A stretch of DNA of 64,000 nucleotides from Rhypophila decipiens (taxonomy: Eukaryota; Ascomycota; Sordariomycetes; Sordariales; Naviculisporaceae). How positions within the stretch are numbered: position 1 is the stretch's first letter; every line of letters starts with the position of its first letter. Positions 35,439-46,033 of this stretch are shown one piece after another. The notes beneath the pieces were generated by a model that was given only the letters and a program-made list of their open reading frames with translations, searched no databases and was not told the origin of the DNA. Where the stretch lies: positions 124,001-188,000 of the forward strand of contig MU858094.1 in the NCBI GenBank assembly GCA_033297075.1, written 5' to 3'. The translations under genes and the position numbers were made by a program.

Positions 35439-36877
35439 GGTTTGGATGGGTGTGTGAGGTTGAGTACGGAGGAAAGAGTATGAAAGAGAGGTATGGAACG
35501 ATGAGGCCCTCTGCTGTGGAGTATGAAGATGGTCAAGTAGAGGTGACTTCTGGACGTTGAAGCAAGGAAGCGTCTGTCAGATGCTGGGTCCCGTGGACTT
35601 ATGACTTATAAGTCACAACTGTCAAAGAAAGGAATTGTGGGGATCTCGCCGCAATGGGGTAAAACGTGGTCTGGACGGGTCCGGGGCTCGGTAAGGACGA
35701 GGAAGAACCTGGACAGGGGAGGAGGCTGACTACCTCTGGTGTGTGAAGGAAAAGGAACAGGAGAAATTGAGGCCCAAAGGTAGCGAGCCTGCCATTTTGT
35801 GCCCCTTTGTGGGCGAGGCCCGAGAGTGGTTGGCCAGGTCCTTGTAAAAAGATCAAGGTGAAAAGAGCACTTCCTTATGTAATAGTGACCGGGAAGCTTA
35901 TGGCTTATGCCACTTAAGTCGGTGATATTACGCAGGATGCTGGGCAGGGTTGCCTGGCCGTCGGGCTGCCTCTGTTTTTTCCCAATCAATTTGACGACGT
36001 CAGTTCAGGTCTTGATCTTGTTCTTGGTTAATTCATGGAGCGAATCAGAACGGCATGAGCCAGCCTTATTTCAAGGTTTTTACAGGTAGCTGGGTGCTGG
36101 CCAAGCCGGAGCCAAGATGACCAAGACTTCAGCAGCAAGCACGAAACAGCGGGTGACGAGTGACGAGATGAGATGATCTGGCGTTCTTGGTTGTCGGGTG
36201 CGTCCCAACTTCCAACTTCAAAGCAGGAAAAGGAGAGCCGGTCGAGGTCCATGGCCGAGGCCCTTCATCGATGACAAGTTGACAGTTGGTGGCGTAAAGC
36301 ATATGGGAACACTAAAAAGGAGTGACGGGACGAGGAGAATTTCGGAACGTGAAACAAGACTTGGCTCTGTTGGGCAGGGCAGTGCTAAGCTTCCAGCCTC
36401 TAACCGTGTTGTGCCGCTCCGAAGACGGTGTTCCATTAAATTTTTAAATTGAACAGGCTCTTTTCGACGCTCTTTGAGTGGTGTGACGGTATTCCGGAAG
36501 AAAATATCTGAGTCGTATGATGGTTCAAAGCTCTAACTGTGGACCAGGCTGGACTCCTGGAGCCGATCCGAAGTGGGGCAGATCGGACGGCTGTCAGCTT
36601 CAGGGACTTCGGAACGAGGTAACAGCGCCGCAGCGGGGATAACGGCGGGGACGCTAAAAATGGAACCCCTGCAGCTACCCGTCTTTGTCTTTGGGCTGGA
36701 GTGTCGTCCCGGTTTTGTGGATTCGATGCAGTGATCTGCCCGCAGTTTGGATAATTTTCTGTCCAACAGCTTCAACACCATATCGTTCCTTGGCGCCATC
36801 GATAGCCATAACCCCACGAAGGCAGGAAAACAGCCATTCTACCTTCCGCGACGCGGAGAATGTGGGTGGCGAGAAGG
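35439..36877. other. Divergent intergenic region between the 2EXR gene and TGT
   Basis: About 1.4 kb between divergent genes. Only short overlapping open frames are seen and none has a recognisable domain. Confidence 0.5.
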
Positions 36878-38246
36878 ATGGCCTCCACCATGTCGGCGTC
36901 CTCGGCAGCGCTCACTTTTGAGCTCGTCGCAAAATGTTCTGTTAGTCACCTGCCAACCCATCTTGTCCGGCGCGCAAGATTGGGCCTGTCCCCTTGCTAA
37001 CGATGCAGCTGTCCAGACAACTCGAGCGCGTGCTTCCATTCTAACCCTCCCCCATGGGCCTGTCAATCTGCCCATGTTCATGCCGGTCGCGACGCAGGCG
37101 TCTCTGAAAGGCATAACACCTGAACAGCTCGAGAGCACGGGGTGCCGACTATGCCTCAACAACACCTATCACCTGGGCTTGAAACCAGGACAGGAGGTTC
37201 TGGATGCAGTTGGCGGTGCCCATAAACTGCAAGGATGGAACCACAATATCTTGACAGACAGCGGAGGGTGAGTTGCGCAGCTAGCGAGGTCGATTCGTTT
37301 GGTCTCCATTTGTTGACTTCCTTCCAGCTTCCAGATGGTCTCGCTTCTCAAGTTAGCCAACGTCACTGAAGAAGGCGTGCGATTTCTTTCTCCACACGAC
37401 GGGTCGCCCATGCTGCTTACGCCAGAGCATTCAATGAGCCTCCAAAATTCGATCGGATCCGACATCATGATGCAGCTTGACGACGTGCTAGTCACAACTT
37501 CCCCAGACAAGGTCAGAATGAGAGAAGCGATGGAGCGCAGCGTGCGCTGGCTCGACCGATGCATAGCCGCACACAAGAATCCGGATCGACAGAACTTGTT
37601 CTGTATCATACAGGGCGGTTTGGATCTAGAAATGCGCCGCGAGTGCACGCGCGAGATGGTAGCTCGCGATACTCCGGGCATCGCAATCGGAGGTCTTAGT
37701 GGCGGTGAGGCCAAGGACGACTTTTGCAAAGTCGTGGCCACCTGCACAGAGCTCCTCCCAGAGCTAAAACCTCGCTATGTCATGGGCATCGGTTACCCGG
37801 AGGATCTAGTTGTGAGCACCGCGCTTGGGGCTGACATGTTTGATTGCGTCTGGCCGACGCGAACAGCTCGGTTTGGAAATGCCATCACCAAGGTTGGGGT
37901 CCTCAACATGAAGCGTGAGATGTATGCGGCCGACTTTGGTCCCATCGAGGACGGCTGTGGATGCCCTTGCTGTCGCCCAGTGGACCAAGAGGGAGCAATG
38001 GGAATTACACGGGCGTTTGTTCACCACAATGCCGCGAAGGAGACGGTGGCCGCCCATTTGCTTACGATACACAATGTGTGGTATCAGTTGAATCTCATGA
38101 GAGAGGCTAGAGACGCCATCATCGCCGACAAGTTTCCGGCATTTGTAAAGGAGTTCTTCGCCGGTCTGTACCCAGATAGACAGGATTACCCATCGTGGGC
38201 AACCGATGCGCTCCGTGGGGTAGGAATTGACTTGCGAGAACCCTGA
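36878..38246 (+). CDS. Queuine tRNA-ribosyltransferase catalytic subunit (TGT, QTRT1 type)
   Basis: Exchanges guanine at the wobble position of GUN-anticodon tRNAs for queuine, acting with the QTRT2 partner at the mitochondrial outer surface or in the cytosol. Exons 36878-36940, 37017-37267 and 37328-38246 give 410 aa. Signature motifs are FMPVATQASLKG, LCLNNTYHLGLKPG, the catalytic-Asp segment LTDSGGFQMVSL (built across intron 2), NLFCIIQGGLD, GIAIGGLSGGE and MGIGYPEDLV with the nucleophilic Asp of GADMFDCVWPTRTAR. The zinc site is C-x-C-x2-C (DGCGCPCC) with a downstream His (LTIHN). Intron 1 is 76 nt, intron 2 is 60 nt. A second in-frame ATG lies four codons in (ACCATGT), in better context than the first. 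Fungi take up queuine rather than make it, so the enzyme depends on external supply. Confidence 0.93.
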
Positions 38247-38567
38247 ATGTGCCGCACCGGCGATTTCCAATATGATGTGAATATTTCAGGTCGTTAGTGA
38301 CAGCGCAAGTTGATGAACTGGAACTGGTGTTTTGTACCTGACCCGTACGATACGCATTGTTACCGTATCCACCGCTCTGAGAGCAACAGAATTCTTGGCG
38401 CCCCGTAAGCATACAGCAACGCGTTCGGTGATTGGCCAATGCAGCACCCGAATGCCCGTGCTCCAATTTTTCTTTGGCACAGCACCGAGAGCTCAACCTC
38501 GCAATGAACTGATTCCCACACCAACCGTCGACAACAATACATTCTACCAGCAGCACTGACGGTCCAG
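38247..38567. other. Short intergenic region upstream of mrp51
   Basis: About 320 bp between two same-strand genes, with no supported gene. It holds the TGT 3' end and the mrp51 5' region. Confidence 0.5.
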
Positions 38568-40004
38568 ATGGCAACTGCTAGGAGTGTGTCGCCGGGAGGC
38601 GCGCTCCTCCGTGCCTCACGACTGTTCTCGATGCCTACTCCGCTGCCTCCATGCAAAACGGTCGGAGCCGAGGCACCGCGATCCGACACCGCGACGAAAA
38701 ACTACCCAACCCATCAGGCCATCACTACCCTGGGGTCAGCCCGGAAGGTGGGTGACTGGGGCCTGAAGCGCCCTCTTCCCCTGGGAAAGACGACGAAATC
38801 GGGGCAGGCCATAGTTCGTGTGAAGGCGATCGACTCTGCCGAACAGATTACCGATTATTCCTCAGCTACCGACCACGGCGTCACACTTCAAAAGTTCCAG
38901 GAACTGCGGCTTCCCCTTTCCTATCCCGCGGCGCAAGAGGACGGGCGTGCGAGGAGAGGGCTGAACATCCCTATGAGATCGGTCTTCGATGAGGACTCAA
39001 CTGGTCGGAACGCCGATATCGCCACCAAATGGAAGTTTGAAGGTCCATGGCTGGCGGGAATGTCACTGGGCGATTTCAACAAATGGGTAGAAAAACAAGT
39101 CAAGCCAAGGCGCATCGAGTTTCACGCCTTTATGAAAGAAAAGATTGCGACTCGGAGGCTAGAGTCAGCAAAGAAAGCAGCGCTTGAGAGGGGAGAACGA
39201 ATCCCTGATGTTGTGGATACCGCCAGTATCACCGATGAGCAAGTTACCGACTACCTGCAGGAACTACGAAGCAGCGGTAATTATCAGGAACTCTACGACA
39301 CAGTTGGCGAGTTCCTGGACCTCGCACCTGTCGCGCCTCCTGACTTTGCGGACTTTGCTCTGAGCCCGTTCCAGCGGGGTAACCAAAGCTTTTTTGGCAG
39401 CAACGGCACAACGGACAGGAAACATCTTGAGATTAAGGCGTCGCCAAACCCCTACGAGAAGTACGGCCCCCCGCCTTCGCATCCCTCGGCCGGTATTTCC
39501 TATTTGCGGACAAACATGTATCTCGACAATCACCCCGTGTATGGGCCACAAGCCGTACATCCTCCGGTCCAGGCCAGAGTGCTCAGGCCTAAGTCAAAGG
39601 GCATCCAAGGCACTAGCAAGATTGGTGTTGCTGGTTTTGTCGCCACGAACCCATCCGGTGATACTCATTCGAACCTGCCTGCAAACCAGAAGAGCATCGC
39701 GAAGGACTCACTACTGTCGTTCGATCCTACCATTGAGGGCGGTGCAAAGCTGTGGGTCCACCCCAAGTACGCTTTTGTTGACTCGTTTGGCCGTGTCAGG
39801 CCAGTCTTTGAAGACGTTCAGAGCGAGCAAAGCCGATTAGTGGCCCTGGAAAGTGTTGGAGAGGCCAAGGTGTTTGGAGAAAAGAATGAACCGCCGGCGC
39901 GGTTGTCTGGAGCCGAGAGGATCCGGAACGTCTACAAGTCGAGAATGTCGAGCGCTGAGAGCTACGGTGTAAACAACTTTTCCAAGCTACTGACCTTGGA
40001 CTAA
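38568..40004 (+). CDS. mrp51: Mitochondrial small-subunit ribosomal protein Mrp51 (bS1m)
   Basis: Component of the mitochondrial 37S ribosomal subunit, linked in yeast to translation of COX mRNAs through their 5' leaders. Single-exon, 478 aa. The N-terminus (MATARSVSPGGALLRASRLF) is Arg/Ser/Ala-rich, fitting a presequence. The Mrp51 region follows, with LKRPLPLGKTTKSGQAIVRV and ITDYSSATDHGVTLQKFQEL, then GISYLRTNMYLDNHPVYGPQ and HPPVQARVLRP. Family members share this layout and are of comparable length. The ATG is the first of the frame and starts the presequence directly. It is downstream of TGT and upstream of eS17 on the same strand, so three consecutive genes concern translation, though they are too far apart to be co-transcribed. 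Confidence 0.9.
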   Translation: MATARSVSPGGALLRASRLFSMPTPLPPCKTVGAEAPRSDTATKNYPTHQAITTLGSARKVGDWGLKRPLPLGKTTKSGQAIVRVKAIDSAEQITDYSSATDHGVTLQKFQELRLPLSYPAAQEDGRARRGLNIPMRSVFDEDSTGRNADIATKWKFEGPWLAGMSLGDFNKWVEKQVKPRRIEFHAFMKEKIATRRLESAKKAALERGERIPDVVDTASITDEQVTDYLQELRSSGNYQELYDTVGEFLDLAPVAPPDFADFALSPFQRGNQSFFGSNGTTDRKHLEIKASPNPYEKYGPPPSHPSAGISYLRTNMYLDNHPVYGPQAVHPPVQARVLRPKSKGIQGTSKIGVAGFVATNPSGDTHSNLPANQKSIAKDSLLSFDPTIEGGAKLWVHPKYAFVDSFGRVRPVFEDVQSEQSRLVALESVGEAKVFGEKNEPPARLSGAERIRNVYKSRMSSAESYGVNNFSKLLTLD

Positions 40005-40463
40005 ATTGTTGACAGGGGGAGATACTTGCGGTACGAGTGACGCATTAGCTGGGACTGCTCTCCTGGGAGAGCGCATTGTGTAACAATAGTTAGTTGATCT
40101 GTAGCATAACCAACCATAATAGAGTACATGGCATATCAGGTCGCTTTTTGAGGCTGAACAATGAACATAGTGCCCAGCGCAACCCGGATGAAAGCACGTG
40201 ACTCTTCGACAACGACCAGATTTAAGTGGGTCCTCTGCGTGGATGGTTAGCCACAGTTTGGAGAAGGACGAAATCAGCCACAGCTCCAGCCATTCCCCCC
40301 AGTTGGGTGGTGAGCCCTAACGAAATTCAACCCCACACAACCACCCAAAAAAAAGACGAACGTGCAGGACGCTCACGACTTCACGACTGTTTTTCTTTCT
40401 TTGGAATCTCCCAACTAACCATCCAGCGTCAATCGTCTCGCAGCACCACACCAAGCCGTCAAA
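40005..40463. promoter_or_regulatory. Upstream region of the eS17 gene
   Basis: About 460 bp containing the mrp51 3' end and the eS17 promoter. It has an E-box-like CACGTGAC (40195-40202) and a pyrimidine- and A/C-rich leader before the start codon, typical of fungal ribosomal protein genes. Confidence 0.5.
40195..40202. promoter_or_regulatory. E-box CACGTGAC upstream of eS17
   Basis: CACGTGAC is the core recognised by Cbf1-type bHLH factors and lies about 265 bp before the start codon. Function is inferred from position only. Confidence 0.4.
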
Positions 40464-41069
40464 ATGGGTCGCGTTCGCACAAAGACTGTCAAGAAGTCCG
40501 CCAAGGTCATCATTGAGCGGTACTACCCCAAGCTCACCCTCGACTTCGAGACCAACAAGCGCATCTGCGATGAGATCGCCATCATTGCCTCCAAGCGCCT
40601 CCGCAACAAGGTTTGTGCACCAACATCGCAGTGGGGTGGTCGACATTGAAGCTTTGATTTCTAACTTGTGGTCTTTTCTTCCATTGCAGATTGCTGGCTA
40701 CACCACTCACTTGATGAAGCGCATTCAGCGTGGACCCGTCCGTGGTATCTCCTTCAAGCTCCAGGAAGAGGAGCGTGAGCGCAAGGATCAATACGTCCCC
40801 GAGATCTCTGCTCTCGACTTCGCCCAGAACTCTGAGAGCGGCCAGCTCGACGTTGATACCGAGACCAAGGACCTCCTCAAGCACCTCGGCGTAAGTTCTT
40901 CCCAACCTAGTTGAAAACATTTGCTTGTCTATGTTTGCGACGAGCTAGAAACTAAACAACCCGACAATCACAGTTTGACTCCATCCCCGTCAACGTCGTC
41001 CCCGTTACCCAGGCCCAGGCTCCCGAGCGTGGCCGTCGCTTCGGTGACCGCCCTCCCCGCCGCGACTAA
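40464..41069 (+). CDS. rps17: 40S ribosomal protein S17 (eS17)
   Basis: Component of the cytosolic small ribosomal subunit. Exons 40464-40610, 40690-40890 and 40974-41069 give 147 aa, close to the eukaryotic norm of 130-150. The sequence starts [20 protein letters not shown] and continues with the family block [20 protein letters not shown]. After intron 1 comes [20 protein letters not shown], then the variable C-terminal end FGDRPPRRD. Splice joins are in phase and restore the family sequence across both introns (79 and 83 nt; the first has a GTTTGT donor). The start is in the context AAAATGGG. Strong G/C-ending codon preference fits a highly expressed gene. Confidence 0.97.
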
Positions 41070-41918
41070 ATGTCCTCGACGCCATGGCGACGACGACAAT
41101 GATACCCCGGCGGCGGTAATCCAAATCAAAAATAAGACCAACAATAATCGGGCAGGACCAGAACTTCACGCGACACGGCTGGACAGGACATCTAAAAAGG
41201 GCTGGTTGGTGTTTCACGATACGACGACGACACTTGCTAAAAATGGTATATTTGGGATGGCTTCTTTGGGATGGAAATGGACGACACGCATGACAAAGGT
41301 CTTTGCATGTTTTTCGCGGGACAAGGCGTTCGTCTTTAACTCTCGCGCACACATCCGGATTGGGTCTTTATAGTGAGAGCATCATAGATTCCACAGCAGA
41401 AATGCGGACTCTGGTTTGCCCACTTAGGTGTCGCCGATTCTTCTCCTGTAATGGGAGAAGATGACGCTTGATTGCCAATATCCCTTTCCCTCTGTCCTCT
41501 GTGATGGACTCTTGTCCTTCTGACGGAGAAGTGCTGTCCCTCTGTCAGAGCGGCAGAGTCTTGTTGTGGTTTCTTTTTTTGCTTGCGCGGTGACTGACCT
41601 AGGTGCTAGACCTCTGGTTGACAAAAAGTGCACGTCGATTTTGAACAAAGACAGGTAGGTACGTATGCGTTGTGACAGCTATGTGATATCTGCAGGTCGC
41701 TGGTCTCGGGTCTCGAATGCTGGGAAGAGCCTTCATTTTCGGGTTACTTCGTTGGCCGGAGTGACCCAAGACCTGCTTCAAAATCATCACCTGCCCGTGG
41801 TTCCGTAGAAAGGATAATATTTCCTGCGTGTATTCTAGAGCATCTCTATCCTACCTAAATGCACTTGCGTAGCTGTCAAAGTCTACCATTCTCGCCGGTC
41901 CAAGATGTCTATGTAGCT
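41070..41918. other. Convergent intergenic region between rps17 and rtr1
   Basis: About 850 bp with the 3' flanks of both genes. Open frames running out of rps17 exon 3 in another frame and on the minus strand show no family motif. Confidence 0.5.
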
Positions 41919-43130
41919 CTAGAAACGTAAAGTAGGGAAAATATCTTCATCGTCATCTTCCTCTTCATCGTCCTCCTCGTCCTGGCCTCTCTTTTTCTTG
42001 GGCGCAAACCTTTTGCTAATCTTGTGACCCTCTATCATATCTTCGGAGCCTGCTTTCCGCGGGTCAGGGGCTTGTACAACCGCCGCGGAGGTATCTTTCT
42101 CTTGGATAGTAACCTCGACTTGCTGCTGTCGAGTGCGTATGGGTAAATTGAGACTCAGATTCGCAGCCGCTTCAGCAGCCGCAGAGTGTTTCTCTGACAT
42201 GGTCGGCCCAGATCCACCAATCCGTTCAGCAGCTAGCGCGGCCTTGTGAGAGTGCGTGAGGAAGCCTGCATCGGGGGTAGACGGTGCCGTCGTTTGCCCA
42301 TTTGCGCCCGTCTTTTTGCTGTCCTCTTCCCGTAGCTCAATCTTGGCAACAGTAATCTCCTTGCCTCCCCCAGCTTGTGAATCCCTTTTCCTGATATAGG
42401 TGGGATTATCCAGCTGGACCCTGATATACAGCGCGCGAACGGCGCATTTCTGGGAACACCACTTGTTTAGATCCTTGGAGCGCGCGATTCCTGTAGTGAC
42501 GATTTTCCATTCCTGGCTGAAATCTCGTCGCGGCTTTGGGCAGAGCGTGTACCCGCAGTTTCCTAGGATATTCCGCTCTTCGATTAGATCGTCGTATTCG
42601 GAGGGGATGAATTTCTCGACGGCGGATATGAATTCTTGGGCGTCTTGTGGGGAGGGATTTGCTGCCGAGATGCCGGGGCCGCGGATCGTGGGAAATTGGG
42701 AGAGGCGCTCGAAGACTTCTAGGGGGACGGGGTCGCGGATGTCGCCTGATTCTTTTAGGCGCTGGAGGATCTCGGCTTGTTGGACTGCTTGTTCGAGGAT
42801 GGAGAATTGGCGGGGTTGCTGTGTCTGGGTTTGGTCAGGAGGTTGTTCGATTGCGAGCTGGGTGGCTGCTTTGGTCTTGGCTGGGTTGCTTTGCGACGAG
42901 GTGCGCTTGAGAATCCCTTTTGGGGGAGGCGGCGCGGGTTGGGTGGCCGACGCGAGGGTGTTGTATCTTCTGTCGGGGGTTTGGTTCTGCTCTCCTTGTT
43001 CGGCGGCGAGCTTGTCGACGAGGCCTTTGGTTTTTGCGGGATTGCTCCGTGCTGAGGGGCGCTTGAGGATTCCTTTTGGTGGTGCCTTCCCGGCGTCGGA
43101 CCCGGAAGGGTTGGGAGAAGGCGTTGTCAT
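41919..43130 (-). CDS. rtr1: RNA polymerase II CTD phosphatase, Rtr1/RPAP2 family
   Basis: Phosphatase of the RNA polymerase II C-terminal domain (Ser5-P), also involved in polymerase import. Single exon, 403 aa. The Rtr1-type zinc site has C192-x4-C197 in RNILGNCGYTLCP and C225-x3-C229 in NKWCSQKCAVRALYIRVQL, in a helical region from about residue 110 to 240. Two copies of PKGILKR...SNPAKTK lie in the disordered N-terminal part (residues 18-35 and 70-87). The C-terminus has KRFAPKKKRGQ followed by an acidic run (DEEDDEEEDDDED), plausible as a nuclear localisation and acidic tail. The start codon precedes the Thr/Pro/Ser region directly. The assignment rests on the Cys spacing and flanking helices, which are specific to this family. 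Confidence 0.88.
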   Translation of the reverse strand: MTTPSPNPSGSDAGKAPPKGILKRPSARSNPAKTKGLVDKLAAEQGEQNQTPDRRYNTLASATQPAPPPPKGILKRTSSQSNPAKTKAATQLAIEQPPDQTQTQQPRQFSILEQAVQQAEILQRLKESGDIRDPVPLEVFERLSQFPTIRGPGISAANPSPQDAQEFISAVEKFIPSEYDDLIEERNILGNCGYTLCPKPRRDFSQEWKIVTTGIARSKDLNKWCSQKCAVRALYIRVQLDNPTYIRKRDSQAGGGKEITVAKIELREEDSKKTGANGQTTAPSTPDAGFLTHSHKAALAAERIGGSGPTMSEKHSAAAEAAANLSLNLPIRTRQQQVEVTIQEKDTSAAVVQAPDPRKAGSEDMIEGHKISKRFAPKKKRGQDEEDDEEEDDDEDIFPTLRF

Positions 43131-44472
43131 TATGAAACTAGTGAATCCGCCTTGGGCGTCGGAAGGGAATACTTGTGCGGAAGGTGTGGGTTTGCGGTTT
43201 CAATTCGTGTGGTTCGTGCGGTTCTTGAAGAGGTGATAGTGAGGTGGTAGGTCTGACAAATTTATTTAATGTTTGGAAAGCTTTCTCCGGCCAGCCACGG
43301 CCCACGAGCTTTCATCTTTCAGCGCCCCACACGCCGCCTATCTAATCGTTGCACGCCACTAACTTTAATGTGACGACCTTGCAGTTGCCTGCTTGCCGGC
43401 AGCTGTTGCCGGTTGACAACTTTCACTTACACCAGAAGCAGGTGCAATCCAATGCCTCCTGCTATTTGGTCGTCAAAGGGAGATTCTGAAATTGTAGCGA
43501 AACTCAATATATACATGCATTTGGCCGATGAATGGGGTTTGAAATGGATTACATATGCCTTTTGTGATAAATGATGGGGCGTAATAATCAGGCACCACTA
43601 TATTCATATATACTTTCCAGGCACAGTCTAATTTGACTTTCCAGCCTAGTCAAGGCATTTCTTCAAGCCCGTCAAGGTATTTATTAGCAGTAGTTAGGGC
43701 ATTTATTCAAGTAAGTCAATGTATTTATTTAAGCCAGTTAAGGTATTTATTCCAGAGAGTTGAGACATATATTCTAGAAGAAATTCAAGAATGGTGCGTA
43801 TATATTAGAAGACTAGTGCCTGTTTATTAAGCCCTTAAATGATACACACGAGAGGCTTCTCTAAATACCCAAGGATGGACAAAGATATATAAAGGAAGCT
43901 AATAGGCCTTGGTTCAAGACTAGATAAAATGATGTGTTCTTTATGTTTGGAGCCTTGGAGGAAGAGAATTTCTTGTTTGAAAGTTTGAAATAAAAGAAAA
44001 GTTTAAAGGTCGTACATGCAGCAGAATTCATCTTCCCAAACCAAGCTCAAAGAATCCAGAAAGATTATCCTTCGTTATTGATAACTGCCACATCATTCCA
44101 TTTCGTTGAAAGACAAAAGGGACACCTCAATATTGCCTGCCCCAAGAAATGGTTCAAAAACGATGGTGGTAATAAGCTACTTACTACTACTACTTTTGTC
44201 GCCTGTTCCTGATTTCTGATTCCATACACTACCTAGCAAATGAAGCAAGTACGTGCAATTTGTGCCAGCCAAACGTTGAATACCCTAGACTTCGGTGTAT
44301 GCCGCCAAACTGTGCGAGGCAGTGGCTCATGTCGCGAGCTGTCATTCCAATGTCGTTAAGGGGGAAGTGTGACGCCGTCCGAACTTGGTGATGAAAGAGA
44401 CCGATCTTGGAACGAGATGTGCATGCAACTCGGGGGGTCTGATGGGAACCGTAAGGCGACATGGACTAGTTT
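43131..44472. other. Intergenic region with MITE-like element
   Basis: About 1.3 kb between rtr1 and the hypothetical fragment. It contains the inverted-repeat element at 43577-43834 and AT-rich sequence; no supported gene. Confidence 0.5.
43577..43834. mobile_element. MITE-like element with 22-bp internal repeats, copy A
   Basis: 258 bp. The ends are inverted copies: left GGGCGTAATAATCAGGCAC, right end complementary GGGCTTAATAAACAGGCAC. The interior has about six diverged 22-bp units around AGTCAAGGCATTTATTC. There is no coding capacity, and it is related to elements at 49447 and 56401. Flanking target duplications could not be identified with confidence. Confidence 0.75.
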
Positions 44473-44906
44473 TTACCACTGCAAGGTTTGCTTTGATAGT
44501 TTTCGTTTGTTAGTGCTGCGGAATGTTGGAAAGTGTCGTGTTTACTTACCCAGAACGAGAAAAAGCCAAGAACTCTCTGAAAAAAGGGACCATTCTGGAC
44601 CACAGCAGCCTGATCGCCTTGGTTCTGCGCCTCTTGGTCCGCGACGGAGGAGTCCACTTGTTTGGAGAACAGCAAGGAAAGTAGATATTCGAGAATCATC
44701 TTGAAGAATGGTGTCCAAGGTACGTTTGGCAAAGTCTTGATAGTTCGTATCAAAAGTTGGCAATCGGTGGGCTGCTTGATCACAGAGCTCAAAAGAAGAG
44801 TTGAGTGAGCGAAAGACTGGAGAGAGATGCTGAACCGTGAGACCTGGCAGGACTCGTTGATGGAAATGCCGCCCGCAGTGGGACCGACAGTCAGTCGTTG
44901 ACTTGC
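44473..44906 (-). CDS. Hypothetical protein, 3' part only (uncertain model)
   Basis: A stop-free minus frame of about 119 codons with protein-like composition (ISINESCQVSRF, NVPWTPFFKMILEYLLSLLF, GPFFQRVLGFFSFW). It ends at a good donor, and a 71-nt intron (44549-44479) with a CACTAACA branch site and TTGCAG acceptor joins it to a last codon and TAA. No start codon lies in the frame, so a 5' exon is missing from my model. The hydrophobic stretch EYLLSLLF is short for a membrane helix. The family is not recognised. The real gene may start near 45,000 or the segment may be a relic. Confidence 0.33.
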
Positions 44907-45122
44907 TCAAAAGGGGTATCGTGAGTATGATGGGACGAAACAATCAAGGCGCGTGACAAGCAATTCCTAATGTCATTGCTCACTTGGACGACAGTACCAA
45001 ACCGCACGGGGCCGCAAAAACGAGAAACAGGTCCCGGTGTCAATTAAACATTATTATTAAACCGAATCTAAGTTATCTAACCACACTCCATTATGCAAAT
45101 GACTCGTTATCTGGTACAGATT

Positions 45123-46033
45123 TCATCTTGTGTGAGGATTGGATGCTTGCTCCGCTGCAGGTCCTGTGGTCTCTGGAGAAGATGGCCTTTCGATGTATGC
45201 AGGAGGTTCGTCCGAGAGTCTTGACGCCACAATACTGGTAGTGGATTCAGGAGGTCGATAAGCTGGAAGTTCATGACCATCGTCCTCCTCTGCACGGTTT
45301 TGTTCGTTATCAGGAGGATATGAGAGGTTATTCCCGGCACGCCGTCGCCGAGCTGCGTTGACGGCAGGTTGTGGCCGGTCGAGGCCCTTGTTCACGCAGC
45401 ATTGTATTGAAACAAAAACGATTGAGAAGAAGTGAAGTCCACTAGTTGGAAAGTCAGTCAGTGGTTAGCCTTTTTCTCATCCTTACGTTTGACCGCCCTG
45501 GACAATATATCGAGACTCACGCTACAGCCCACAAGCAACAAGCAGCGTAAAACGCATATTCCGCCTGTGCTCGGTATACTTCTCTCCTCTCTTCACATTC
45601 CGGGGTACCGCATCCAGTGAGATCCCAGTTGCCCGTGTCAACCAGGAGGATTCCAAACCCAACCAGGCTCGTGGCAATGACAGCTGCGACCTCGAGACAG
45701 ATTACACAGCCCACGTCCTCTTTACTCTGGCCTGGCCTCCTCTCAACGGCGAGAAGATGGTACAATCTCCAAACGTGACCGCCGTTGTAGACAATCGAGA
45801 CGGCAAGCTAAGGACGTCACGGTTAGATCAAATCCAGGCCAAACAAATAACTCGGAACAAGTACATCGGGGCTGAATCACCATAGAGTAGCTCAGTATAT
45901 ATGTGGCGCCCAGTGTCGCGGAGCCGCGCAAGAGCACCGAAAGGGCAATGATATATGCCAAAAGTATGGATAGCCGGAGCCCCAGCTGCGTGTAGAGGTT
46001 CCAGAATCGTCGTCCTCGAGCCCATGGCTTCAT
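45123..46033 (-). CDS. Four-helix membrane protein with PY motifs, function unknown
   Basis: Exons 46033-45881, 45807-45521 and 45441-45123 give 252 aa. Four hydrophobic helices can be seen: LSILLAYIIALSVLL, one after the first intron (LAVSIVYNGGHVWRLY), a third (AAVIATSLVGFGILLV) and a fourth running from exon 2 into exon 3 (YAFYAACCLWAVA then GLHFFSIVFVSI). The extracellular loop before helix 4 has two Cys (CGTPEC), which may form a disulfide. The C-terminal tail (about residues 163-252) is hydrophilic and cytosolic, with ELPAY (about 204-208) and EPPAY (about 225-229). These are L/PPxY motifs of the kind bound by WW domains of Nedd4/Rsp5-type ubiquitin ligases. Introns are 73 and 79 nt. 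No named family fits; a MARVEL-like or tetraspan protein is possible. Confidence 0.68.

Noticed and set aside
41070..41373. Open plus frame continuing past rps17
   Set aside because: It is a different frame of the rps17 3' UTR; the eS17 stop at 41067-41069 matches the family length.
42400..43236. 278-codon plus-strand frame antisense to rtr1
   Set aside because: Shadow of the rtr1 codons; composition (Gly/Arg/Trp-rich) is not protein-like and it spans the rtr1 start.
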